Source: Ischnura elegans (Eukaryota > Arthropoda > Insecta > Odonata > Coenagrionidae). From it: a stretch of 64,000 nucleotides of DNA. Numbering within the stretch: the first letter of the stretch is position 1; every line of letters starts with the position of its first letter. The position numbers were made by a program, and so were the translations under genes. The notes under the pieces were generated by a model. That model was not told the origin of the DNA and made no database searches. It worked only from the letters and a program-made list of their open reading frames with translations. The stretch covers positions 4,650,001 to 4,714,000 of the forward strand of contig NC_060258.1 of assembly GCF_921293095.1 (NCBI RefSeq). The letters run 5' to 3'. This document shows positions 9,574 through 21,500 of this stretch, one piece after another.

Positions 9574-11600
9574 GAGTAAGTTCAAGTAATCATATGTATG
9601 TTACTGTTTTGATGGAGTGAAGTTTTAATCAGACGTCGTATAACTAAGTTTTTGGCGCCACTACTCTTGCTCCAGGAGAGTTAGAATGATTGTGCTCTGC
9701 CCGGGTACTTGCTCCAAATGATTTTTTGTCCGCAATGGGAGAAGATCTTTTTGTTTGCTAATTTATCTCTTTTTTGATTTATGTTTGATTGTGTTATGGC
9801 TTCGTGTGCATTTACTGCGTGCTTGCTTTCACTGTTGAATTCTGTCTTGTGTTAGAATACGTAGTTTGCAAGGGCCTCAGTTTACGAAATATAGAGCGTG
9901 TGCTTCTCGTTTAAGCCAGATAGATCAGTTATGTCGGGTGATACTCAACTATAATGTCTTCGGCTTGATCACTCCTTTTGTCGTTTCACTATCACTGGAA
10001 ATACGTCGCGATTATTTCATTAACGATTTGAATGGTCATGATTTATGTTATATTTAGTTATACAGAGTAATGGCGAAGGCCTGAGGTATGCGTTTATGAA
10101 TTTCAAAAGTGAATTGGTTAATTTTCAATAGTGGGTAGCCGTAAGTACGTAGTAGTGGATATGGTGCTTACATAGAATTCAATGGAAATGAAAAACGCAT
10201 GTCTTGTTACTTGTCGGTGCCGATTTATGTTGGTGTTAGCTATTCGCCGGCATTTTAGTAATACATTCCTGCCTCTGTTTAATTTCTATGTGGTGATGTA
10301 TCACTGAAGGAAACCACATCTGTGTCTATACACGTAGTTTCATTTGTTTATCAACACGGCGTCACCTTATTTTGTCAATCGAGCTTGTTTCTAGTCTTCG
10401 TCGAGAGCTATGATTGCGATGTTTTTCCTAGAGTACAAATTAGAAATTTTCAGGAATTACGCAGAGCAATACTACATAAAACTTGACCGGAGTCTAGGAA
10501 TCGTGAATAGTGTGGGCCATGTTCCAAATGTAGGCAATTGTTATTAAGATTTGGTCTCGTGTGTATGACGTTAACACTAAGGTGCATATTTTGTTCTTTT
10601 CTCATGGAATTATTGTGAACTTTATCATACTCAAGGCAACTATTTGTTTCGTACGCTAGTATAACCCTTATATTTTTATTCGTGATGATGTATTATCAGC
10701 TATTCATTCGTATTTCAATGATGAAATAATGAAAATGGTTTACGTTAGTCTCATAATATCTAAGAAGTTCGACATAATATTTTGGAGGATAAACATTGCC
10801 TGACGGTTCTATTTGTACTACTTTTCCTACGATATCAAGGGTTGTTGCATTTAAAATTTGTAGTCGTCTCATAGTTATGAATAATTCTTGAAATTAGTAG
10901 TGCGTAATTCAATGCGTTAATCAACCATAACTCCTATAGGAATTTATTCATTGTTTGTAAAATGTCTTGCTGGGAATAGTTACGAGATTTAAATCTGTTT
11001 TTTTATGTAGCTGCCGTTAAGTAGTCACCACATTACTTCGAGGCATGTGAAATAAGTAATGGGACAAAGAATTCCTTGTGGATTTCTCGTTTGTATGACC
11101 CATGTAATGAGTGTTTCTGTTATTTGCTTGTGCCTGAACTTAAAGGCTTCTAGGAGTCGTGAACAAACGTATTCTTGCCATTGATTAGATGTTTTGTTTC
11201 GGCTTATTATTCTTCTTCTAGAGTGCTTCTGTTATTGACCTTCATTGACGAATATGATCGTAATTGGTGAAGTAATTTGATGTGGTAAGGATCTGTCTGT
11301 TGTAGTTCCAACGTGTTCAGTTGATGTTTCGTAGGCAGTTGGAAGGTTTGATTTTTCTGAGCTGCGAGCAACTCTAGCTTCGTACTTATGAATGCTATAC
11401 TAGTTAATATTTGACAGCTGTTCAACTTCATGGTTTCCAACAAATGAATCGCGGTTATTTTATGTTTGTATTTGGGAAGGGAGTGATTTTATGATTGTTA
11501 CAATTTTCCTCGGTACAATTTTATCTCTTGGTGAACCGTGTTTCGTCCGTAATCTTTTGGTTTTCAGGACCTAGGCGTAATTAACGCTGGAGGTCTGGAT
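9574..11600. other. AT-rich DNA with no recognised gene
   Basis: Open frames at 9866-10057 (+) and 11207-11443 (-) have no recognisable domain. No repeat boundary was found. If the exon at 9436-9571 is real, its upstream exons would lie in or beyond this stretch. Confidence 0.4.
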
Positions 11601-11609
11601 TTTTATATT

Positions 11610-12900
11610 TTACGATTGTATTACGTTTGTTACACTGTTTCTATTTAGTCGTGTCATCATTCCAGCCTGTTTTTACGAACTATTTCAATCGATTTTCGCC
11701 CGTATTAAGACAGTATTCTAGTTTTAATATACCGTGTGCTACAATGATTTGTTGATGGGGTAAAAGTTTTCGTATCATGATGAAATTATAGGACTTCATG
11801 AGTAGGCAGTCGTGTGTATCATCAATCTGCTATTATTTTATGCTGGAAATTTTGTCTCCTCTGTGATAATATGAAAATGCTTAAAATTTTGTCTCCTCTG
11901 TTATATTAAGGAAATGGTTTAAATTTTGTCTCCGATATTGGGCCGTAATAAACTCTAGAGTCTGCTTAGATTCGAAAAATGGCATTATCTCTTTCCAGCG
12001 GTGTAAATAACCAATTTATGATCATAGCTGCACACAAGTTAAATTCGTTACATGATGATCCAAACCTTTTTTTGCCTAGATGAAATTGTACTCTATGGTT
12101 TATTTCAACGTAACAATTTGTCCCACCATTGGACGAGAGCACATTACTTAGACGTATCTGAAATTGATATGAGGAGAGATACTGCCTTTGTGAATGTTTT
12201 TTGATACACCATTTTATTAATATATGGTGACCTTCTTTCCTCTTCAGGATTCTCTCGTGGTGACTGAGCTGTGGATATCTAGCCATACCATCCTGCTTTA
12301 ACTTAGCTGCCTTGAGCTGAACCTCCACAATCTCCAAGTGTGTATCCTTATCAATTTCTTATGATTTTGTTTTTTGTGTCTCAGTGCATGGAATTGGTTG
12401 ATTTTTTCGTCTTAGTTCCTTTGTAGAAGTAGAACATCTTACCTACGTGGTGCCCTTAACGTTTGATGGGGGAAATGTTGCAGTATGTTGATGTTGCCTT
12501 GTGAATGTTTTGGTGTAAATTGCTTCTCTTTTCTCTCTCTTGGTGAAGTTAACTGATTTATTAATGCAAATAAATGCAGTTGAAATCCAATTTAATTATA
12601 CACATTTAAACAGCATATAAATGCTGTCACTTATCAGGGTGGGAGGTTGGAAGTTAGTATATTGTTGCAATTGTGTTCTCTTGTATTATGATGCTTGTGA
12701 CAGGCAGTTGAGGATCTCATTGGAAATTTCTCTCATCTGTAGATCGGCCATTAAATAGTGTGATGCATCATTCGAAGCCACATGTAAGAAGTTCGATGCA
12801 GATAGTTTGTCACTACCGAACCAGTTACAATTAAATTCATTTGTTGGATGTGAAAGTGGTAGACGTTTATTAAAATTTTGACAGTGATTGAGGTTAAATT
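11610..12900 (+). repeat. Duplicated segment, copy A
   Basis: A long co-linear but diverged match exists to 14180-15330 (copy B). Shared anchors include TTAGTCGTGTC, TTGATGGGGTAAAAGTTTTCG, TCTGTGATAATATGAAAATG, the 90-nt exon-like unit, and the ACAGGCAGTTGAGGATCT region. The exon-like unit is aligned without indels, unlike the flanks. Confidence 0.75.
12248..12337 (+). other. Exon-like 90-nt unit, copy A (non-coding on + strand)
   Basis: The unit is bounded by a pyrimidine-rich acceptor (TTCTTTCCTCTTCAG) and a GTGTGT donor. The counterpart at 14810-14899 is exactly 90 nt too, with no gaps and about 14 substitutions by my count, and has a stronger GTGAGT donor. All three + frames contain stop codons. 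The antisense frame is open in both copies, but nearly all substitutions change the antisense amino acid, so that frame shows no constraint. A non-coding RNA exon, a UTR exon or a dead exon are the options. Confidence 0.4.
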
Positions 12901-14010
12901 ATTTACATCATATGTTATTTATTTTGTAAGTAATTGAATAGATAGGTATTCTTTACCCCGCTTTTAAATGATGGTTGGAATTCTGGCTTGGAGTTCATAT
13001 GCCAAATTGTTTGCTTACATTTTGATTTAATTTTTATATTGTAATAATGGCTATAGGGGAAAATGGTTAAAATAAATGCATGGGTGGAGGCAAGAGAGAT
13101 TGCTACAGTGTTTTTTATGGTAGGAACATGAAAAATATGAAAATGATTCCATTGTTCATAAATGCAAAAGTTGAGGCAAGAACTGTATGCTTAGTTTGAA
13201 CAGATGTAATTTATGTTCGTGATCATTGTAATGCAATATCGCAATATCCATCAATTGGATGTTATTGAATTGACTAAGTTTTATGTGATTGTCAATATTT
13301 AGTCTTTAATCCAATTATTTTGTTTTTAAAGTTATCAATCATTTCTTAATTCTTAGGTTAGTTATGTAGAAATAAAAAATTTCAGTATTATTGAAGCCAA
13401 AGATAGCAACTCTACAAGGGATCATATTAAAATTCCATTACTAATGGATTATTAGTGCGATAAAATTCTGTTCCTTAAATACTTAAATGTATGTGGTGTG
13501 CCGAAATTTTGACTATTGAGATATGACATTTAATATATCAGAATACTTGTTAGATTTTCGAGGGCTTGTGGTTTTATTTGTGTGTAAGGAAGCGTGTTCA
13601 GAGTCTAATTATGTCATTTAGTCTCATATGTGAGTTAAAAATCTGTTGTTATAAGTACAAAAAAATATTTTCTCAGTTTTTTTTAATACTAAGGTGAGTA
13701 TTTAACTGTTTTGTAGTGGAGGTATTGTGATCGTCTGCATTCATAGACAACTGTTGGTTTCATACAATAGGATAGCCTATGAAGTTTGATCCATGGCAAT
13801 TTATTATCAGCTTTCCTGTTTGTTAGCGGTTATATAAAAAGCATTTTTTTGGAAGTGATTCCTTTTATGTCTGCTTAGATCTTCGTTTTTTTACTAAGAT
13901 TTATATTTTATATATACCATGGCCATCATTTTTTCCCATAATGTATTATCTTGTGGTTTGCAGAACTTCAGCATAGTTAATGTTGGAAGGTAATAATGGT
14001 ATTTAATAGT
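12901..14010. other. AT-rich DNA with no recognised feature
   Basis: No gene, RNA or repeat boundary was recognised between the duplicated blocks. Confidence 0.4.
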
Positions 14011-14016
14011 CCTACT

Positions 14017-14174
14017 TACAGTATTTCATTGAATATAGTCCCCCCCCCTAGTTTTGAGGCTTGAGTTATAGGGAAAAAAAAGAAAAATAAAGGTTTGAAA
14101 ATAGTCCCCTCATTATTTTTACCATGGGTATTTTTGGAAAAAAAAGGTGGGACTATATTCATTCAAATACAGTA
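14017..14174. mobile_element. Small MITE, TA-flanked
   Basis: The left end TACAGTATTTCATTGAATAT continues into AGTCCC. The reverse complement of the right end reads TACTGTATTTGAATGAATAT and continues into AGTCCC. This gives ~28-bp imperfect terminal inverted repeats around a ~100-bp interior with A-rich and C-rich runs. The TA at each boundary fits a Tc1/mariner or pogo-type insertion. It is non-coding and sits just upstream of duplicated copy B. Confidence 0.7.
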
Positions 14175-14179
14175 TATTA

Positions 14180-15330
14180 TAATTTGCCGTTGTGCTATTT
14201 AGTCGTGTCTTCATTTCTGTTTGTTTTTTATTGAGGATTTTAATGATTTTTGCTAGTTTTATGTCAGTACTTTAGTTTTCATGTACCATGTGCTATGATG
14301 ACCTCTTGATGGGGTGAAAGTTTTCGTATCATAATGAAATATTGGAAGTCAAGAGTAGGGTTCATGTGTACCATCAATCAGCTATCATATTTTGTGGGCA
14401 TATTAAACTCTTCTGTGATAATATGAAAATGTTTTAAATATATTTGTCAATATTGGTCAGTCAGTGATTTGCTGTAAGTGTTCTGTGTAGATTCAAAATA
14501 AGGTATTAATTGTTGCCTGTGGTGTTACCCATTTTTCATTAGGATGGAATCGCTGAAATGAAAATTTTTTCCGTAATAATCCTAACGTTATTCCTTAGAA
14601 TTATTACTGCAATGACTATTTGTCTGCCCTGATAACATTGCTATCTAGATTTCATCTTAACTTTCCAATTTGTCTCGCCATAGGATGACAACATGTTACA
14701 CAGTTGAAGCTGTATGAACTGTTTTTGTATGGTGAGGAAAGGTACTGCCAACGTGTTTATTTGTGATACTCTGTTGTATGAATACACGGTTGCTTTCTTT
14801 CCTTTTCAGGATTCTGTCCTGGTGATTGAGCTGTGAAGATCTAGCCATCCCATTCTGCACAAACTTAGCTTCCCTGGACTGAACCTCCACAATCTCCAAG
14901 TGAGTATCATTATCAATTTATTATGAGTATGGTTTTTGTGTTATAAGGTATGGAACTGTTTATTAGCACTCATTATTTGTCTTGGTTTTTATTTAAATAG
15001 TAAGTCTTACCAGATCGGTGCCTATTATGTTCGTTGGGGAAAATGTTAAAGAATAATAATGTTGACTTCTTAATTTTTTAGTGTGGATGGCTTCTATTCT
15101 AACTCTCTCTTGGCCAAATTCATTGCATTAATAATGGGAGAAAAATTCATCCAAAGTCTAGATTATTTAAATGCCACCATCACATTGTGGCTTTGACTAA
15201 TCGCAGTGGCAAGATGGAAGTCCAATGTAAGGTTGCGATAATGTTTATAAGAATAATGGTGCTTATGACTGCAAGTTGATTAGCTGGGTGGAAAATTTCT
15301 CCCATCTATATAATGTTCATTCAGAAGTTT
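14180..15330 (+). repeat. Duplicated segment, copy B
   Basis: Co-linear with copy A (11610-12900) from the TTTAGTCGTGTC anchor through the exon-like unit to the GGAAAATTTCTCCCATCT region. Offset is about 2.55 kb. It differs by many substitutions and indels outside the 90-nt unit. Confidence 0.75.
14810..14899 (+). other. Exon-like 90-nt unit, copy B
   Basis: Flanked by a strong acceptor (TTTCTTTCCTTTTCAG) and a consensus donor (CAA then GTGAGTATC). Same length as copy A. The + frames contain stops, so if transcribed and spliced it is non-coding on this strand. Confidence 0.42.
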
Positions 15331-15479
15331 GATGGACTAATGGAAGCTCTTGTGACAAATGTGATGTGGATTTTTTGTGTCCTCCAATATAGATAGTTTT
15401 GAATTCATGTGGGAGGTGAAAGTAATAGAAATGAGTTCTACATTTGAAAGTGGTTTAGTATAAATAGTTGACTGTTGAT

Positions 15480-15900
15480 TATTTTACCTCCGCAATTACA
15501 ATCTCCATGTGAGTATCATTATCAATTTATTATGAATATGGTTTTTGTGTTGCAGTGTATGGCACTGGTTAATTGCACTTATTGTTTTGCCTTGAGTTTC
15601 ATTAGAAGATTAAGTCTTAGCTTCGTGTTTGCTTTAATTTTTGGCAATCGAAATGCTAGAGTGTATTGAGGTGGCCTGATGAATGTTTCGGTTTGAGAAT
15701 GATTTCTGTTCTTTCTCTTTGCCAAGTTCATTGAATTAATAATGGAAAAAATCCACCATGCGTTGTTTAAATGTCATAATTAGGTATATTAAAGCATTTT
15801 TTGCCATATAGAGTGATTTAAAGACTATTGCGTAGTTGCAATTTGTTCACAATGATGATGGGGCTGGTGACAGGCAGTTAAGTAGCTTAGTAACTGACAG
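15480..15900 (+). repeat. Duplicated segment, partial copy C
   Basis: Begins inside the exon-like unit (CAATCTCCATGTGAGTATC) and follows copies A and B through ATTATCAATTTATTATG, the TTCATTGAATTAATAATGG region and GACAGGCAGTTAAGTAGC. Only the donor-side end of the 90-nt unit remains. Confidence 0.7.
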
Positions 15901-16066
15901 GGATACTCTTTGTAAGTGTCGTCAAGAAAGAAGATGAAAACTTTTTTATTTGAAAGGAATACTGTTGAAGGGTTAGTTCAAGGGTTTTGTCCATATATGC
16001 CCTGGTTTGAGAGAAAAAAGCATGAAAAATATGGTTACGTTGAATTAAAAGAAAAAATTTGCCTTT

Positions 16067-16145
16067 AAGGTCGATTTGGCCTAGTGGTGGCATTTCGCGT
16101 TTTTGTTTTGAAAGGCCAGGGTTTGAGATGGTAATATTTTTCTAG
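16067..16145 (+). repeat. tRNA-derived SINE head (degenerate)
   Basis: TTGGCCTAGTGGTGGCAT fits an RNA polymerase III A box. GGGTTTGAGATGG about 45 bp later is a mutated B box (consensus GGTTCGANNCC). Spacing is as in tRNAs, but no cloverleaf can be drawn with confidence. The body and tail of the SINE were not delimited. Confidence 0.45.
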
Positions 16146-16149
16146 TCTG

Positions 16150-18590
16150 CCACTTTATCTTTTTTTGTATTATATTCCATCTTCAGATATGTTGATTACA
16201 GATGTTTTGCATTTTTATGAATTAAATGAACATTCATGTCACTTGTTAACCCTATCTTTGAATTACTCACCCCGTCACCAAGATTTATCCAAGCGGGAGT
16301 GATAACGTTGTGTAGCTCGCATCAAAGTATAGGGAACTCATTTCCAAACCAAATATTTAGAACATACATTCTGTGTTAGAAAATTTCTCGGGTTCCTCCT
16401 GAGGGAAGATTTTTACCCATCTACCTATATGATCAAGGTTGAGCATTCCAAGTTATAATCATTGCTATTGCTGTTTTTACATTTGTTTCTGTCCAGTGGT
16501 CTATTTAACTTGGGAATTGTTTGGAAATGCCCTTTTAACTTTATTTATGTTGCTTAATAACTTTTCCCCTTGTATTTTGTTTCCAAGAACCTATTGAAGC
16601 GGATTGGATAGACTGGAGATATTGAGTTCGATGTTAAAAGACTAAGTTTTATTGTCTTTATGCTTTGTTGGAATTTTTAGTTTCCAAATAGCCATTTTCG
16701 GCTACCCGGCCAACCATTATTCCCTATTCCGACCAATAGGTGAAGTATGCTTTCCTCCCTCAAACTTAATCTTCTCTCTTTGTGAGAGTCCTTCTTTCCT
16801 CATATTTATGTGCCTAGAGCTTTCAAACAAGCTGTAAACGCTAGGGAACGAATTGTCGATACATGTGAACTTTCAATTACCCGCACTTTGCTACTTGTCC
16901 AACTCAAAATGTTTCATAGCCCCCACTGGTTGACGTCTATGTTCATTTGATGGTCCTGTATTTAGTTTTGCTTGTCAGCTAGTCCCTTTTCTTTTTCCAT
17001 GGCCTCCACAGACTCCCACTTTCTCCACTTTCTTTGCTTTTTCCTGCAGCAATATTATTTGGTTTTCTCTTCCTTTTATCAGACCTTATGCCCACGAGTA
17101 ATGGTTGCTGCATGAAAGGTCATTAATTGGAGTACATACTTCCATAATATAATGCACCATAGTATAAAATTAAATACTACTGAAAAAGGCCCTGCCTTCT
17201 TCAACTTTTCATCATTCAGTTATTATTTAGCCCCTTAAATTCATTCAAGGCATTTGAATGAGAATTGTCATAAAAAACGAAAAGCACAAATTTAAAAGGA
17301 ACATGGTCATTATATAAAACTGCTACCTGAGCACTAGCATTTGTGTTTCTTTAAGTCTTTAGGGAAACCTTTTTTTCCTCCAGGTTTTAATAATAATTCC
17401 ATTCTGTACTAACTTTGAGGCATACCATGCATATAATTGTATGCTGGTGAGGACAATGCATAAAGCACGGTTGTATAGATTTTTATCATATCCTCACGTG
17501 AGGAAGTCTCTCTTTTCTCTTGAAGGAGAAAGATGGAGTTCTGGATTGGTGCAATAAACAGCCTTACTTGTGTGTAAAAATATGCATCGCATGGTTGGCA
17601 TACAGATGTGCACTTCAGTGTTATAATTTTTTTGCTGCTTATCGGTTCTCATTCCTCATCGATTAATAGTTCACTATAAATAAAACTTTTTGTTTGTCCC
17701 CTAGGAATCAATATGCAATAAAAATGTATTGTTGTAAACGTATGGCTTGAGAACATATTTTATAAAACTTGAAATGCAACCTTCTGGTAAGTTTTCCGGA
17801 TTCAGAATGTACACAAAAAACATTTAAAAAGTCACTCTCCAGTTTCTTCACACACTCATGGACTAAAATCACCTCCAGGTTCTTGCATGGACAATAAAAA
17901 CTTAAGGAAACAGTTTTCCTGAGGCTGCAATAGCATACTGTACTGTATATGAGTTTGTTACTTAGGTCACTCCCTGAAGTGCCTCCCGGACAATTTTCTC
18001 CTTTCTGGACAGCGTTCCCTTTATATCCCTCCTTACGGACACCCGGTCTGATCAATTTCAATTATGAAATACCTATTATACTTGGAGACACAGCTTTTTG
18101 TTTGCTCTTGAAAGGTCTTTGCTGATTGCAATATTTCTTCAGCCAACACTTGATTGCTTGCTGACATGTATGTTGTTATTTTACATTGTATGATTAGGTG
18201 TCTCTTGAAATATGCAACCCATGAAGCGCCGGCAGGGAATTCAAATCCTGGAGATGTGTTCTGAAATAGCCTATTCTATTAAAGTCCAGGTCATCACCGG
18301 TTCACGCCTGGCTTCTGCAAAGTGATATACCCCTCTGTCATTCATTCCAAGCTTGTAGAGTTTTCTGCCTCCTCATTTTACATCTTTCTCCCATATGGAA
18401 CCTGGGAAACTATTGGAAGACACTTGGTTGCTCTGACTGTGATTCTGCAGGCTGCGTTTCCCTCGAATGAATCTGTCCCTCTGCATCCAAAACACGTCGT
18501 GGTAGATGCCTTGGATCCCCAGTCACTTCAGCATGATTCGTCAGTATCTTCATCCATAATAGCCCCAGTACCTTCCTCCGCTCCAGTTAT
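16150..18590. other. Intergenic DNA with no recognised gene
   Basis: Open frames at 17708-18061 (-) and 18322-18600 (+) lack recognised motifs and exon context. The latter runs into the foldback element boundary. A B-box-like GGGAATTCAAATCCTGGAG lies at 18234-18252 without a clear A box. Confidence 0.4.
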
Positions 18591-18594
18591 AATG

Positions 18595-21500
18595 CAGTAA
18601 AACTTTGATTTATGCAGTTGGAGGGACCGAAATATGGGCACTGTGTAAAATCAGTGTGTGTAAAAATCAAGAGTTGGTATTGAGGAGGAGTATAGTTCTC
18701 AGGATAACACTAGCTCATTTTTAGAAGGCTTAGTCATACCTTTTTGTTCATATAGTTCTGGTTAAAGCCAGAACCGGAACCAGAAAAAGCCTCATATGTG
18801 GGGTTTTATGGTACTGAAATCCTTTGGTATGTGGTAATATGGTAAATGAGCATGAAATCCTTTTCAATTGCATCAGATATATGTTTTCCGGAATCAATTA
18901 CTCATTTGAAGGCAATAAAATGAAGCCTTATAATCATATTTACTCACAAACAACACCACTCATGACGTGTTACCTTAAGAGAAACATTGTTGCATTCCTG
19001 AACAATGCTTCCCACGGTTGAACAAAATGGTTGAATTGCCAGCATTCCTGGCACTAAGATTACTTCTTTTACCCAGGAGAAATTTTCCAATGGTGATACT
19101 AAGTGGTCGCAGAGAAGGTAATTTTCAAAAATATTCTCATTAAAAGCAGTTTTCAGGATATTCCTTTAACCACCTGCAGACAAACAAATATTGGAGATTG
19201 AAGAAATGAGATATCTGAGGATATTCATCCAAATTAACCCCATTAACAGGTAGCAAAATTTCGCTAATATATCACAAAGGCTTTAGAACCTGTGGACCTG
19301 GGTTCAAGTCCTGGCAATAGCAGAAACTTATCAGATATCCCTACTTGAGTGTAATGTGGAGGGCACTTCCAGTGCACCGCTCTGTCCAGCAGATGGGTCG
19401 TTAAGTCCTGGTCCCTTTAGAGCCTATCATTACAACCTGTTTAATGCCAACATAGGGTTCCTATCCCCCCAGCCCTTACTTTATGGTGCTAATGACCCCA
19501 GCTGTCGGTTACCTCCTTCCAAATAGCATACCATAGGTAATACGGAGCACTCAGGACCTGGGATATTCTGTAATTTAGATTTTTCCGGTGTTTGGATCAC
19601 ATTTTTTAAGTGAGCCATTTAAATAACTGCGCAACTACCGTCATGCTGCCAGTTACGAATAAAAAAAATGATTAAGATTCCGGAACAATTTTCCCTCTTT
19701 GTAATTTTTACCCATTAAAAAAGCATATTCCAATGAAATTTTAGCATTAGTAGATTAAATCTACCCGGTATAGCTTCTCTGTCGGCATTCTTCCACGAAT
19801 TCAGCGCCGGGACCTTCGACTTACAAGCCGTGTGACTCATCTTCACGTAATCTTTTGCTTCCCCATATCCGATAACAACACCGGACATTTTTTGTATTTC
19901 GATTTAATGGTGCTAAGCCATTCCTGAGTTTAAAGGGACTGCCATATTACTCACGTCTTGAATTTGACTTTAATGATTACATGACAATTGACGACGCGAG
20001 TTATTCTCCGAGGGCATTAACTCCCATTCAGTTAAAAATAAATGCTTGCCACCTAGCGGAGTTAAGCTAATACATATAAAGTTCCGATCATGTTTCATTA
20101 AAACCCACTGACAATGAGATACAAGTTGAGTCAGTTCTGATAAGTGCGCCACGCAAGCAACTTTCCCTCGCCTCCATTCGTCCCGCAGATGTGGGGTTAT
20201 CCAGCGGAATGAGTCAACGCATGTTGCTTTTACCATCTTGTTGACTCACCATTGACTTACCTGCATACTAGAAGTTCGACTATCTTTTTTGGATTGCCTT
20301 GGAAGCCAAAATTTTGGCACGGGAGGATTTTTAGTGACTCATTTCGCCATTATATTTCGCTGGGGCAACGGAAAACATAGCGTTGGCAAAATTCTACAAA
20401 ACCTTCCGTTAGGGATATTCCGTAGCTCATAATTCCGGATTAACGACCATCTACTGTAATTACAATGAACATGTTAAAAACAGCATCGATCAATAAGCCG
20501 AACAATAAACGAAAGGTGATAATGTTAATATCTCTGGCGATCATCTGTTTTAATCAAAAGTAGTTACGCATAAACGTCGATTGCCGTATGCTTTAGGTTT
20601 CGATATCCCTCTACCGCAAATTTGAACTAAGAGCGATATTCGAGTTCGTAAAGGAGCTTGAAATATTACTGAGAGGGCGCACGGGGAAGCAATTCTTAGA
20701 TTCCCAGTATTTTTAGTTTCACGCACACAGTGCAACGCCATTTCAACCATTCCTGTATTCATTTTTGCAACTCATTGAGACGAATAAATAACCTAACTTC
20801 ATATTGCTCCAGTCGGAATTTTCAAAACAAGTCGAGGACAACTGCGTAAAATCAAGATTAGCGGCCTCTTTGGGGCTGGGTTTATGCTGCGCAAAATCGA
20901 AAAAACTGCGTAAAATCAAGGAAAGATGTAAAATCAAAGTTTCACCATTGGAATTCCCTATGCTTTCCGGCCGGACTTGAGTGTCACTGCATAACAACGA
21001 GACTTGATGTAAAATCAAAGTGCGTAAAATCGAAGTTTTACTGTAGACTTAAATTATCGTGAGAAACCACGGAATATTTTGAACGAACTTCGCAAAAGTA
21101 CACTCAATAATGTAGTAATTCCATTTAAACTGATGCTCGATCGAATCAAATCCTCCCGTGCCAACATTTTGGCTTCCAAGGTGATCCAAAAAAATATAGT
21201 CGTACTTCTAGTATGGATGTAAGTCGATGGTGATTCAACACGATGGTAAAAGCATATGTTGTCTCATTCCGCAGGCTAACCCCACATCTGCGGGACAAAT
21301 GGAGGCGAGGGAAAGTTGATTGCGCGGCACGCTCATTAGAGCTGATTCAACTTGTATCTCATTTTCAGTAGGTTTAAATGAAACAGGGTTGGAACTTTAA
21401 TAGCTATTAGCTTAACTCCACTAGGTGGCAAGCGTTTATTTTTAATGGAACGGGAGTTAATGCCCTTGGAGAATAACTCGCGCCATCAATCGTCATGCAA

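Noticed and set aside
11966-12337. 123-codon minus-strand open frame over the duplicated block
   Set aside because: The only part shared with copy B shows nearly all replacement differences, and the minus strand lacks good splice sites there. The + strand splice signals are better.
16067-16145. Possible tRNA gene
   Set aside because: A and B boxes are recognisable but degenerate and no cloverleaf with paired acceptor stem could be drawn; treated as a SINE head. The same applies to 36461 and 48738.
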